NCBI GenBank assembly: GCA_030549335.1
Contig: CM060196.1
Coordinates: 21,162,501 to 21,226,500 of the forward strand
Length of the DNA: 64,000 nt
Source: Pontederia crassipes
Taxonomy: Eukaryota; Streptophyta; Magnoliopsida; Commelinales; Pontederiaceae
Direction: 5' to 3'
In this document: positions 10,533 to 21,521 of the stretch, in pieces
How the letters are laid out: each line of letters opens with the position of its first letter
Numbering within the stretch: position 1 is the first letter of the stretch
Translations under genes and position numbers: made by a program
The notes under the pieces: model-generated
Database searches by the model: none
Seen by the model: only the letters and a program-made list of their open reading frames with translations
Told to the model about the DNA's origin: nothing

Positions 10533-12282
10533 CGATGCGTAAAAATAATGTAGCAAAATAAAATCGCTACTAAGTGCACTAATCGCTCAAGTAATATAAA
10601 AAATAGGAGTAAGAGTGTCGAACCCACGAGGAATATTATTAATTCAATATCTGAATTTATAAATTAATAAGAAAGGAGAAAAACATGGATTTTGGAAAAG
10701 AAGTTTTGTAATTGTAAAATAAAGAAAATATGATAAAGATAAGATAAAGGTGTTGAAGTTGATCTTAGAATGAAAATAGATCAGGATAAATATTTGAACC
10801 ATAAAAGATAAATTTGATCTTTAAAGATGAATTATAGTCTCCCTAAAGTAATCTAACATGATTAACTTGTGGTCTCCACGGCTGGCATCCCTCAATCCAA
10901 GCATGTAGAACTATCTTAAATTAATAAGAATTGAAGTCTTCACGACTGGTACCCTCAAATCATATTAAATTATGATACATTAAATTAGATTCCCTAGACT
11001 ATTAATCACTCCACAAACTGGTATAGATTAATAGACCGCACAAACTTGATTCTCCACACACTAGTTATCAAATTTATGTCAATTATTAATTTCATATAAA
11101 ATCAATTAAAATTAGTATCATGAATTCTGAAATCAAATACTCCACAAACTGGTATAGCCTAATCCAGAAATTCAATTAACTAACATAAAAGTATTAAGCA
11201 TAATTAATAATTGATCAGAAAAGATTAAAACAAATAAAATAGGGTCCAAACATTTCCCTTCAATTAATAATCTTCTGAAAATAAAATAATTAAAATATGG
11301 AGTTCATCCTAGAAATTCTAGAGAGATAATAAAATACAAATGATAAAAATTGAAAGAATTACACCCAAAATAGAGATCTTGAATATGGATAGACAGTCGG
11401 GTAGCCTTTCGGACTTGATCAGAGTCGCGATCAACCTCCAGCCATCGCACCTCTCTCCTCTTGGTCGTAACTTGCAGAGCTCACGACTCGCTGTGGAAGA
11501 AAACCAAACTTCAAAGCACGAATTGGGACGATGACTTCTTCACGTATTTATAGGTGCAGACAGACTTCAAGTTGATCCCGACTGTAACATTGTACGACTG
11601 GATTTAATTCACGGGATAAATCTCGGCCAAAATGATAAGTTCTTATAACCATTACGCCCAAAAAGATAAACTCTTTTTATCTTCCTTGTTGAGTTATCGG
11701 CCAAAACGATGACTTCGCCCAAGGATTTGAGTTATCGGCCGATAAACTTGATATTGTTTTCTGAATCTCGGCCAAAATGATGAATTGTAATCTCGGCCAA
11801 AATCTAAATTCTCTATGTAATCTCGGCCGAAACGATGACTTCTTGTTGTAATCTCGGCCAAAACGAAAAGCCTTTGATCGTTACGCCCAAGGAAGTTTAA
11901 TTAACGAAGGTGATAATCATATCTCGACCAAAATGTCTTGGGGGTAAAGCCAAAATCTTCTTTTATGTGTATCTCAGCCGATTCTCTACCGATACGTTGG
12001 AGTTCTCGGTCGATACGTTACATTCATCCAAATTTCGGCCGAAACGTTTAATAATTTATTTAATATACTCCCTTGAATAATCGTGTATTCGGCCTTTCCT
12101 GCAAAATAATTATCAAATTTTAATTAATCCATCCACAATTAAAATATTAAGAGAATTAATAATTAAAATCATTAAATCCGAAATTATGACTAAAAGTGAC
12201 TAAAAATGATGCATGCCATGATCAAATTATAGAAAAATTAATTAAAATAATAAAGTAAATATGTTATATTTTGCATGCATCA
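10533..12282 (-). mobile_element. 5' LTR of element A' (full length, minus)
   Basis: On the minus strand it runs from TGATGCATGCAAAATATAAC (ending at 12282 on the plus strand) to ACGCATCG at 10533, a mutated form of GCATCA. It is 1750 bp, the only full-length LTR of this family here. U3 (about 11553-12282) carries many TTTTGGCCGAGATT, TCGGCCGAT and GGGCGTAA motifs, and the TATA box is at 11545-11552 (tatttata on plus). The right flank is CACTA transposase sequence, so A' inserted into that gene. Confidence 0.88.
11545..11552 (-). promoter_or_regulatory. TATA box of A' LTR
   Basis: On the minus strand it reads TATAAATA within cctataaatacgtgaagaa, identical in context to the TATA box at 400-407 of element A. 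Confidence 0.7.
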
Positions 12283-13400
12283 CCCGGGATCATACAAGTA
12301 AGCAATATATTCTCTCGTCTCATACACATGCTTGGAGGTAAATTATAAGGTGTCACAAAAACTGGTCAACATGAATAAGCAGTACTTGATGAGCCAAATG
12401 GGTTGAAGTCATCGGTGCAAAGTTCTAATCTAACATTGCGTGATTCTGCAAAAAAAGTCGAATGAAGTGAATCAAATCGTCTCCATGCCTCCGCATCCGA
12501 AGGATGTGTAATTGAATTTTGATCTTCACGTGCCCCTTCTCTATGCCACCTCATAAATGATGTAATTTTTTTAGAAAGAAATAGTCATTGTAATCTTGGA
12601 ACAATCGAAAAGTATCCAAATATTGCATTTGCCATATTTTTTTCGAACTTTGGGAATTCTTTTCCAGCTTGAATCTGGGCTTGCCACAAATAGAACAACT
12701 CATAAGTGAGTTGTTTTCCTTGTAGTACAACATGCAATGATTGTTGCATGCATCAATCTTTTGATATTCCAACCCTAAATCTCTCATCAACCGTTTGCAC
12801 TTGTAAAAATGTCCTAGTAATTTCTCTGAAGCTGGAAGCATACTCTTAATAATGGCAAGCATCCGGTCAAAACAACTTTCGTTCATATTAAATTCTGATT
12901 TTAAGTTCATTAGTTGTGCCATGGCAGAAAGTGTAGTTTGCTTCACGCATCCATCCCATAAAGGTTCATCTAATTCTTCGAGAAGATTATAAAACTTAGA
13001 AGCCAAAATATTCGGGTCTTCTTCAATCAATGTTTCGCCAACATTTTTTTCTAACATTGCATCTCGTACCATGTCCCTGTACGGATTGTTCGAGTCGCCC
13101 ACAACAGTAATCTACATTACTTCTTTCTTTAGCCCATCTTTCTTTGCCATGAAAAAACCAATTGGTGTATGTCAATAAGAAACCGTTGTAATATAAATCC
13201 TTCTGCACATCATATCTTACTTTCCACTAATAACATTTGCACTTCTAGCATGGACATAAGATTTCTCCATATGAAGAAGCAACACCTTCATTTTGATATG
13301 CCACATTAATCAATTCATCAACACCATCCTTATAATCTTCAGTTATGACGCCATGTTTATCCTTCCAACGACGAATCCAACTACGATCTGGTTTTATCAT
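12283..13400 (-). pseudogene. CACTA (En/Spm) TNP2-type transposase, truncated and frameshifted
   Basis: Read leftward from ATG at 13400, the first block (MIKPDRSWIRRW..EDYKDGVDELI..NEG, then a CPC..KCKC pair and YNGFLLTYTNWFFHGKERW) is the transposase-associated zinc domain of plant CACTA elements. It is followed by the TNP2 core: CFDRMLAIIKSMLPASEK, FYKCKRLMRDLGLEYQKIDA, NHCMLYYKE, CSICGKPRFK. Next come RNVRLELCTDDFNPFG and PYNLPPSMCMRRE, which ends at IPG exactly where the A' LTR begins. Frameshifts occur near 13100 and 12570 and there is a stop in the zinc domain. The C-terminal half (catalytic region) would lie left of the nested insertion, outside the window. The gene is dead. Confidence 0.9.
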
Positions 13401-13440
13401 TTCTGTAACGGAGAACATTAAGCCATGTCAATAAATTCAT

Positions 13441-13497
13441 GTACTTGAAACGTGTGATTTTGAACTTACTAAGTCCAAAATCACATGTTTCAAGTAC
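13441..13497. repeat. Near-perfect 27-bp inverted repeat with 3-nt loop
   Basis: Arms 13441-13467 and 13471-13497 are complementary at 25 of 27 positions around a central act. The left arm starts gtacttgaaacg and the right arm ends gtttcaagtac. It lies just upstream of the transposase start inside the CACTA element. RNA from either strand would fold into a tight hairpin. Confidence 0.85.
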
Positions 13498-13839
13498 TTC
13501 ATCGTCGAATCATAATCTCATTTTATCACCAAGAATTTGGAAGTACATCCTTAGCAAATTTTATGAGAACATGATCAAAAAGAGGTTCTAGAATTGTGAA
13601 AAAAAAAAAAATTAACTTAACATGCATTACTTACTTAGTACAATAATTTCAAGTAGTATTTGCCTTAACATGCATTACTAACTAATTTAACAGCAAAACA
13701 ATCAATCAAGTAATTAAGTAATACTTAACTTAACATGCATAGTTCATAACTTTCAAGTAATTAAGTAGTATTTAACTTCATGCATTAATAATTAACTTAA
13801 CATGCATGGTGGCGAGCTAGTACCTTCTTAACAGGTGAG

Positions 13840-14440
13840 GGATGCCGGTGGACGACGGTGGAGGAAGGACGAGGTGGAGGGAGGAGGCGGAGGGTGGACG
13901 AGATGGCGGTGGAGGCGGAGGGCGGATGAGGCGGCGGTGGAGGCGGATGAGACGGCGGTGGAGGCAGAGGGCGGCGGCGGCGGAGGGCGGACGAGGTGGA
14001 GGGAGGAGGAAGAGGAAGAGGTGGCGGTGGAGGCGGAGGGCGGCAGAGGCGGATGTCGGCGGCGGTGGAGGGCAGAGGGAGGAGGAGGCGATGGTGGAGG
14101 CTGAGGCGGACGTCGACGCGGTGGAGGAGGCGGAGGCTGCGGTGGAGGGCGGCGGAGGGGCGCGGTGGATGTGGCGGAGGCGGAGAGCAGATGTCGGAGT
14201 AGGAGGTGGTGGAGACAGAGGGCGGCGGAGGGGGGCGATGGAGGAGGAGGCGGCGGTGGTGGAGGGCGGCGGAGGCGGACGTCGGCGCGGTGGAGGAGGC
14301 GGCGGAGGCGGACGTCGGCGCGGTGGTGGAGGGCAGTGGAGGAGGTGGAGGCGGCGGTGGAGGGCGGTGGAGGTGGCAGGCGTCGGGTGTTGGAGGTCGG
14401 GCGTCGGAGGTCGGGCGTCGGACGAAGAAGAGGTAAACAA
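13840..14440. repeat. GC-rich GGCGGA/GGTGGA minisatellite
   Basis: About 600 bp consists of imperfect GGCGGAGG, GGTGGAGG and GGACG units, including a 33-bp direct duplication around 14263-14325 (ggcggaggcggacgtcgg). It generates overlapping open frames in all six phases with Pro/Ser/Arg-only or Gly/Arg-only products. These are low-complexity artefacts. It sits between the transposase 5' end and the subterminal repeats of the CACTA element. Confidence 0.85.
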
Positions 14441-14499
14441 TAAAAGTGAAAACGAAGAAGAGGGGTTAGCGTCTCCACAGAATGTGAGGGTAGACAGTA

Positions 14500-14801
14500 A
14501 AAGTAAATTTTTTAGCGTCTCCACAGAACGCGACGCTACGTAGACGCAATGTAGGCGCTGCTTCTATTAAAATTGGGCTAGTGGGACGCTATGGAGAAGC
14601 TAATGTGTCACTATGACAACGTAGCGATAGCGTCGTAGGGGCGTCTCCATAGAAGTAGCATCCCAAAAATGCGACGCTAGTGAGACGCTCATTAAAAGTC
14701 TTTTTCAAATTTTTTTAGTATGTATGAAATTTTATTTATCAACATAGCGTCTCATCGCATTGTGCCCCATTCCAATTGTTTTATTTCCTTTTGACATGTA
14801 T
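14500..14801. repeat. CACTA subterminal repeats, inner part
   Basis: Multiple copies of GCGACGCTA, AGACGC, GCGTCTCCA and their complements occur in both orientations, for example 14529, 14561, 14648 and 14677. This is the usual subterminal repeat domain bound by CACTA accessory proteins. The block is interrupted by element B at 14802 and resumes after 20321. Confidence 0.8.
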
Positions 14802-15003
14802 TGATGCACGAAAAATCATGCATTAGTTTGTGTCATTTGATTAACATTTTAGAATGTTTTTATGTTTAGAAAGGAGGAGTTTTGATTTATTTTCATATAA
14901 TTTCCTTTAGATTTGATTTCTACCTAAATATGAAAATTATTCATGGCAGGATACGAGAAAATGTCGAAATGAAGGCAAGAAAAGGCGCAAAATAGCTCAG
15001 AAG

Positions 15004-15215
15004 ACTGTCACGGCCGTGACAGCTATTGTCATGGCCGTGACAGAAAGATCAGCAAGTAGAAATTTGACTAAGTCCCTGTCACGGCCGTGACAGTTTCTGT
15101 CATGGCCGTGATAGAGACATTTTCCAGCAGAAATTTGGCTAAGTATTTTCAACCTTGATAGCCTTATGTCACGGCCGTGCCAGAGCCTTTCACGGCCGTG
15201 ACGGCGGTTTGTTAG
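15004..15215. repeat. Paired CACGGCCGTG palindromes in U3 of B
   Basis: Three pairs of palindromic sites lie here: TGTCACGGCCGTGACAG then GTCATGGCCGTGACAG near 15005-15043, the same pair again near 15077-15115, and TGTCACGGCCGTGCCAG then TTTCACGGCCGTGACGG near 15167-15205. CTGTCACGGCCGTGACAG is a perfect 18-bp palindrome. Spacer and flanking words (agcagaaatttg) also repeat, so the pair is embedded in a ~72-bp unit. Decayed versions occur in the 3' LTR near 19168-19365. Confidence 0.88.
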
Positions 15216-15286
15216 GCCATTTTAAAATGTTTTTATCCATTTTTTGAATATATTTTCGAATATTTTCCTTGGGGGATGAGAAAACC

Positions 15287-15294
15287 TATAAAAG
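15287..15294 (+). promoter_or_regulatory. TATA box of element B 5' LTR
   Basis: TATAAAAG sits within aaaacctataaaaggaggcag, about 75 bp downstream of the last palindrome. The same box is at 19450-19457 in the 3' LTR. Confidence 0.7.
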
Positions 15295-16173
15295 GAGGCA
15301 GAAGAGGGCCTGAAAAAGCATATTTGGAGGGCATAATTCAGAAGTTGAAGTCTTGGTGAAGGAGATCCAGAGGCTACAATGAAGTTCTGTCGAAAACTCG
15401 AGAGTGGGCGGTAGAATTAGGAGTAGTTCTTCTTGTTATCTTTTCTTTTCCTGAAACATTATTTAGATTGATGTACTCTAGTTTATTAGAGTAATTCTTT
15501 AGGATTTTCTTGATTGAACATATTCTTTATAAATTCTTTGTACAATTAGTTGATGGATCAATAGCATGTTTGAAGATTTGATTAATTATTACCTGAAATT
15601 TATTCTTTTAAATCTTTTGATTATCTGAAAAGAAGTCTTTAGATTCTCTAGAGTTTTTCTCTGATTTTTTCTCTTACATGCCATAATTGGAGAAATCGCA
15701 AAAGACTCAATTGTGTTGTTGTTAAGGTGACTTGAGAAAGCCCTTAACTTTATATTCCAGTTGAATGCGTTTTGAGATTGAATAGATTAGATTAAAAATC
15801 GAAAGGATTACTCTCTTTTATTGATCTCAAAATAGGGTTTAAATCCTGAAATATCGGTTAAATCAAATTGGGAATTTTACTTTATTAATTCATCATCTTT
15901 TGTCAAGATTTCATATGTGAGTAGTGGTATTAATCAAGATAAGTCCTATTCATCAAATCTATACTTTTAAACTCCATTGATCATAGTCTTTTATTTTTAT
16001 TATTTATTCATCTTATTTTCACATTAAACAACCCATTTATCTTTTCTCAAGTTATAAGTAAGAGAAATTATTAATTATTTCTTGTCCTCGTGGGAACGAT
16101 ACTTTATACTCATCATTTTATTACTTGAACGATTAGTGTGCTTGCTAGTATTTCTAAGTTCGCATCAAGTTTT

Positions 16174-16191
16174 TGGCGTCGTTGCCGGGGA
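16174..16191 (+). other. Primer-binding site of element B (tRNA-Asp type)
   Basis: TGGCGTCGTTGCCGGGGA lies 6 bases after the LTR, with one mismatch to the Athila Asp-tRNA PBS. Confidence 0.9.
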
Positions 16192-16320
16192 TTTGTTAGT
16201 AATTAGTTTCTTATCTTTCTTATTAATTTGAGAATTATTACCATTCATTTGTATTGGTGTGGTTGCAGGAATTGAAGAGTTCATAATCCACAAATCCTGG
16301 AGGATTCTAGCACTAGTACC

Positions 16321-17690
16321 TTGGGACATAGGCCTAATACACGAAGTTTAGGCGAACCACTAGTGTTTGATCATGAAATAGAGAGAACTGCTAGAAGACT
16401 AAAGAAGAAAATTTCTACTACTGTTAAGATGGCAGAGCAACAAAGGCAGATTGAGAACCAATTACCACCACCTCCACCTGTGTATAGAACTATGAGAGAT
16501 TACACCATGGGACCAATGCTTGATGAAAGAGGGAGTATTACACTTCCTAAAATTGGTGCTAACAATTTTCAAATCCAACAGGGAACAGTTCAAATGATAT
16601 CTAACACACAGTTTGGAGGAGATAGAGATGAAGATCCATTCGGCCACATTACGAAATTTGTCCAATTATGTTCAACTTTCAAATTTCAGGGAGTAACATA
16701 TGATGTAGTTCGTTTAAGACTTTTTCCTTTTTCCTTGAAAGGAAAAGCTTATACTTGGCTCACTACATTGCCGACAGGAACAATTACAAACTGGGAAGAA
16801 ATGCGTCAAGCATTCATTAACAAGTACCGTCCACCACAGAAAGCTGCTAGATGCTTATTTGAAGTTTCTTCTTTTTGCCAGCAGGATACAGAGTCTATGC
16901 ATGAAGCTTGGGATAGGTTCAAGGATCTCGTCAGTAAAGTTCCAAATCATAACATCCCTCTTTACCAACAAATCTAATACTTTTACAATGGGACCTCAGT
17001 AGAGATAAAGGACAAGATCAACACCGCTGCTGGAGGAACCATTGCTGATAGATCCCCTGAAGATCTTTATAAGTTATTCGACAATCTTGCCTTGAACAAT
17101 TGGCAAAACTCAAGGGCAAAGAAGGATGGACTTTATGAAGTTAATTAAGCTACTCACATTCAAGCCCAATTAGATGCCTTAGCAAAGAAAATGGATATGT
17201 TGATGACTCAAAGATCTATCAACAAGGTTTCGAACATCACATGTGACATGTGTGGAGGGGGACATCCTAATCAGGAATGCCAAGCAGGTATAAATTTTAA
17301 TCAGCAAAATTTTGAGGATGCTTTGTTTCTAATAATGCTTTCAGGAACAATGTTGGAGGAAATGCTTACAACAGTGGACTAAGGGCTCCTCCTAATTACT
17401 CTTGGGTGAACAATAGGAGTTCAGCACAATCCCCTGCTTATCAACCTTATAGCGAACCTAAAAGTGATTTGGAAAATATCCTATCAAAGTTCATCCTCAC
17501 TGTGGAGACCAAGTTTACTAATCAAGATGCATCAATCAGAAACTTAGAAACACAGATCGGACAATTGGCAAACATGGTATCTGGAAGACAGCCAGGGAGC
17601 TTGCCTAGCAATACAGAGAAAAATCCAAGAGAGCAGGCGAATTCAATCACCTTAATAAGTGGTCACTCAGTGCCCCTATTAGACCCTTGA
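16321..17690 (+). pseudogene. Athila-type Gag (retrotransposon gag domain plus zinc knuckle)
   Basis: The frame opens upstream at about 16273 without an ATG. I place the start at the family-like block LGHRPNTRSLGEPLVFD. The Pfam retrotransposon-gag region follows: DEDPFGHITKFVQLCSTFKF, VRLRLFPFSLKGKAYTWL, TNWEEMRQAFINKYRP, FCQQDTESMHEAWDRFKDLV. There are in-frame TAA stops at 16975 and 17146. The zinc knuckle CDMCGGGHPNQEC is of the C-X2-C-X3-H-X4-C form usual in Athila/Tat Gag. A frameshift near 17310-17340 moves the C-terminal part (SDLENILSKFILTVETKF.., IRNLETQIGQLANMVSGRQP) to another phase. It ends at 17690, where the protease would begin in an autonomous relative. Confidence 0.88.
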
Positions 17691-18963
17691 AGGCGACAAG
17701 GCTGAAAGTCAAGCTAATGACTATAACTTAGAACTGCACTGTCTAAACCCTTTTCTCTTTACTTCTTTTACTTTCTTAGTTGTGGGAGTAGATCTGATAT
17801 TAACTTAGTTGTGCTCATGTTTAGGAAAAACTTCGGTTACGGTTGCTTTCGCGACCGTTCTCAAGACCTGAAGGATATTCATTCTGTCTTGTCATGGCAG
17901 AGACCAGGCCTTACCATAGTTCTGCTTACAGTGTAGACCTAGATCACAGACTTGGCTACATAACACCCTTCTCCAAAAGACTAAGCCTTGGTCGTTTCTT
18001 CTCCTTTACATTTTCCCAATTATGTATTTTTCTCTTAGTTGTTCAAGCTTGGGGGAGGGACTTAGGTTATTTTGTTTCATTTGCATGGCATGTCTATTTT
18101 CAACATTTTGAGTCGATCATCTTATTTTGTTTGACATGCATCTAATTATGAAAATTTCAAACATAAAAAAATGTTTTTAAATTGTGCCATATCATTTCTT
18201 CTTGTTTACTATTTTATTGTCTGATAGCTTATTTTCAAAACATCGCTTAATCTATGAAATTCAATCACTATACTTTTTATCGGGTATCGCTAAAGTATTG
18301 GGATTTGGATTGAAGTTTGTTGCTAAGTAGAAGGACTAGCTTTTAAATAATGAATTTCTCTATTATTTACTATGATATTAGTCTTGATTATAATTTCATC
18401 TTTATTGAAAGCATTAAGTTTTTTTGGAGCTTATAATTATGCTAATTAATTTTAATGTTAAAGTAAATGAAAAGAGAGCTAGTTGAGCTCCAACAGTTAA
18501 AGTGAAATGTATAAAGTATCCTCTAGAACCTTGGTGTGTCCGGGTAATTTGATCCGTAGGGGATTCTTGCTTGGAGACCTAAGGGCATCTGCTCTGAGAT
18601 CCGTCGATCGAAAGCCCGTTACATGGACCACTTTGAGCAATATGGAGGATTACTAAATTTTTAAAGTGAAAAAAATCTTAATGCTGAAATATGAAATGAT
18701 AATAGTATGAAAATAAGCTTCTTAAAGACTTGTGGTTCAATATTGATACTCTTATAAGATTGACTAATATTATTTGTAGATATGCATGAAAGACATGTTT
18801 GAATGCTAAGAATTCTGCAAGGCTGGGTATTGGTTGAGAAAAAATACTCTAGTGATGGTCGTGTAAAAGAACAGTGGGAGGAAAATATTGGTTTTGTGAT
18901 GGAGCCCTGTGCCTTATCTGAAATTTGCTTGAGGACAAGCAAAATATTAAGCTTGGGGGTATT
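17691..18963 (+). mobile_element. Element B 3' non-coding block
   Basis: Non-coding sequence from the gag end to the PPT. It holds ttcaagcttgggggaggg at 18034-18060, a conserved core at 18511-18640 (tatcctctagaacc..gtccgggtaatttgatccgtagggg..gagacctaagg), then gttcaatattgatactctt, and ttgaggacaagcaaaatattaagcttgggggtatt next to the LTR. All are in the same order as in element A at 5843-6849. Confidence 0.7.
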
Positions 18964-20316
18964 TGATGCACAAAAAATCATGCAATAATTTGGGTTATTT
19001 GATTAACATTTTAGAATGTTTTTATGTTTAGAAAGGAGGAGTTTTGATTTGTTTCCATATAATTTCCTTTAGATTTGATTTCTACCTAAATATGAAAATT
19101 ATTCATGGCAGAATATGAGAAAACGTCGAAATGAAGGCAAGAAAAGGTGCAAAACATCTCAGAAGACTGTCACGGCCATGATAGCTATTGTCATGGCCGT
19201 GACAAAAAGATCAGCAAGCAGAAATTTGACTAAGTCCCTGTCGCGGCCGTGAGAGTTTCTGTCATGGTCGTGACAGAGATATTTTCCAGCAGAAATTTGG
19301 CTAAGTATTTTCAGCCTTGACAGCTTTCTGTCACGGCTGTGCTAGAGCCTTTCACGGCCATGACGGCGGTCTGTTAGGCCATTTTAAAGCGATTTTTATC
19401 CACTTTTTGGATATATTTTCGATTTCTTTCCTTGGGGGACGAGAAAACATATAAAAGGAGGCAGAAGAGGGCATGTAAAAGCATCTTTGGAGGGCATAAT
19501 TCATAAGTTGAAGGCTTGGTGAAGATCCATAGGCTACAATGAAGTTCTGCCGGAAACTCGAGAGAGAACGGTAGAATTAGGAGTAGTTCTTCTTGTTCTC
19601 TTTTCTTTTCCTGAAACATTATTTAGATTGATGTATTCTAGTTTATTAGAGTAGTTCTGTAGAATTTTCTTGATTGAACCATATTCTTTATAAATTCTTT
19701 GTACAATTAGTTGATGGATCAATAGCATGTTTGAAGATTTGGTTAATTGTTACCTGAGATTTATTCTTTTGAATCTTTTGATTATCTGGAAAGAAGTCTT
19801 TAGATTCTCTAGAGTTTTTCTCTTACATGCCATAATTGGGGAAATCGCAAAAGACCCAATTGTGTTGTTGTTAAGGTGACTTGAGAAAGCCCTTAACTTT
19901 ATATTCCAGTTGAATGCGTTTTGAGATTGAATAGATTAGATTAAAAATCGAAAGGATTACTCTCTTTTATTGATCTCAAAATAGGGTTTAAAGCCTGAAA
20001 CATCGGTTAAATCAAATTGGGAATTTTACTTTATTAATTCATCATCTTTTGTCAAGATTTCATATGTGAGTAGTGGTATTAATCAAGATAAGTCCTATTC
20101 ATCAAATCTATACTTTTAAACTCCATTGATCATAGTCTTTTATTTTTATTATTTATTCATCTTATTTTCACATTAAACAACCCATTTATCTTTTCTCAAG
20201 TTATAAGTAAGAGAAGTTATTAATTATTTTTTATCCTCGTGAGAACGATACTTTATACTCATCACTTTATTACTTGAATGATTAGTGTGCTTGCTAGTGT
20301 TTCTAAGTTCGCATCA
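18964..20316 (+). mobile_element. 3' LTR of element B
   Basis: The LTR is 1353 bp, from TGATGCACAAAAAATCATGC to TTCGCATCA. It is followed by TGTAT, the second TSD copy. Relative to the 5' LTR it shows small indels, for example loss of about 8 bp in gaagatccatagg and of the tctctgatttt repeat, plus C-to-T/G-to-A changes in the palindromes. Confidence 0.92.
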
Positions 20317-20321
20317 TGTAT

Positions 20322-21521
20322 GTATATAAAATTATAAATCTAAATGTATATGTGTCTGTAACAAAATTGTGTGTGTATATATATATATACCTATAATATA
20401 TGTGTATTTATATGTCTACGTGTGGGAGATTAAATATTATAAATCTATCATGTATGTATGTCGATATGTATTATAAATATATATGTGTATGTATATGTCT
20501 ATACATGTGCGTGTCATATAACGTGTATATATATACGTATTCGAAGTGAATATATGTGTATATGTTTATATGTGTGAGATTAAGTGATAATAATATGTAT
20601 ATATGTACTTATTATATATAAATATAGGTATATACGCGTATTTATTTGTCTATATGCCCGATTAAGCGAGAGGGATAAAAAGTCGGCTAATTAGAAGGCG
20701 CAATACAGACGCTATTGAGTCTCAATTCGGCGACGCTACAGAGACGCCAATAGTGTCACCATGGCGTCGACATCACCTGCGGCTCTAGTTAGACGCGAAG
20801 GTGACACTATTGAGTCTCCACCGTGACACTAAAATGGGATAATTTATAGCAAATCACCCTCTTAATTCAACCACCATAATTTCATGATTGTATATATATT
20901 TAGTATGTATAGATAACATAAATAATGTAGGTAACAAATTATATATTTAGGAACACTCCTATTATGTAAAAATATATATATATATATAATCATGTAATAC
21001 ATATATATAATATGGGTAATGATGTACGAATACATATATATGTTGATAATACTAATATAATATTTAATTAATTTATTGATTAACATATAGTATATATAAT
21101 ATATAGGGTTTAGGGTTTAAATATAAAACAAATAGCGATATAAATATAGATAACCTAAGAATAGTTGTCAAGTAATTATATTCGCGTCTACATAGCATCG
21201 CGTATACCTATGATGCCATATAGCATCTTAGAGCCGCAAATGGTGAGACGCAAGCTTAGCGTCGCGTGTTGTCGACGAGAGAACGGCGTTAAGTTCTCCC
21301 GCGCTTTTTCTAGCATCTACGTAGCATTTCCATTGAGCCACATTTAGCGTCTATTTCTTGAATAGCTAAAAACACGCTAATGAGACGCTATCGAGAGGAA
21401 AATAGCATCTCCTTATTGAGATGCATGGTAGACGTCATAAAGGCGCTAGTGACGTCTCGGTAGCGTCACGAAGTATGCGACGCTACTTTGCGTCGCCAAT
21501 AGCTCATTTTCTTGTAGTGTC
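20322..21521. mobile_element. CACTA element right terminal region
   Basis: This continues the CACTA element after insertion B. AT-rich tatata sequence (20330-20660 and 20860-21130) alternates with subterminal repeats (20685-20850 and 21180-21521) carrying GACGCTA, GCGTC and TAGCGTC units in both orientations. It ends in TTTTCTTGTAGTG at 21521, the complement of the canonical CACTACAAGAAAA terminus. No coding sequence is credible here; the frames at 20862-21086 and 21165-21347 are composition artefacts. Confidence 0.85.
21479..21521. repeat. CACTA terminal inverted repeat (right end)
   Basis: The reverse complement starts CACTACAAGAAAATGAGC and continues into TTGGCGACGC. The adjacent triplet tca (21522-21524) would be the 3-bp TSD. 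The partner terminus is left of the window. Confidence 0.88.

Larger units (their letters stand above)
14802..16167 (+). mobile_element. 5' LTR of element B
   Basis: The LTR is 1366 bp, from TGATGCACGAAAAATCATGC to GTTCGCATCA. U3 carries six GGCCGTG palindromes (15004-15215), followed by a TATA box at 15287. U5 ends with the cttgaacgattagtgtgcttgctag motif shared with family A. Confidence 0.93.
14802..20316 (+). mobile_element. Element B: complete gag-only Athila-like LTR retrotransposon
   Basis: This 5515-bp element has both LTRs (14802-16167 and 18964-20316) with TGATGC..GCATCA ends. Its TSD is a perfect 5 bp, TGTAT, at 14797-14801 and 20317-20321. It has an Asp-tRNA PBS, a gag region and a PPT, but no protease, RT, RNase H or integrase. 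This matches the plant non-autonomous class called TR-GAG. The two LTRs look highly similar, with only small indels seen, so it is probably younger than A/A'. It inserted into the subterminal repeat region of the CACTA element. Confidence 0.93.

Noticed and set aside
13817..14543. Long open frames of 200+ residues on both strands, rich in Pro/Ser or Gly/Arg.
   Set aside because: All six phases are open because the DNA is a GGCGGA/GGTGGA repeat. There are no domains, and the products are pure low-complexity.
20322..21130. Short Tyr/Ile-rich frames in tatata sequence.
   Set aside because: AT microsatellite composition inside the CACTA terminal region.
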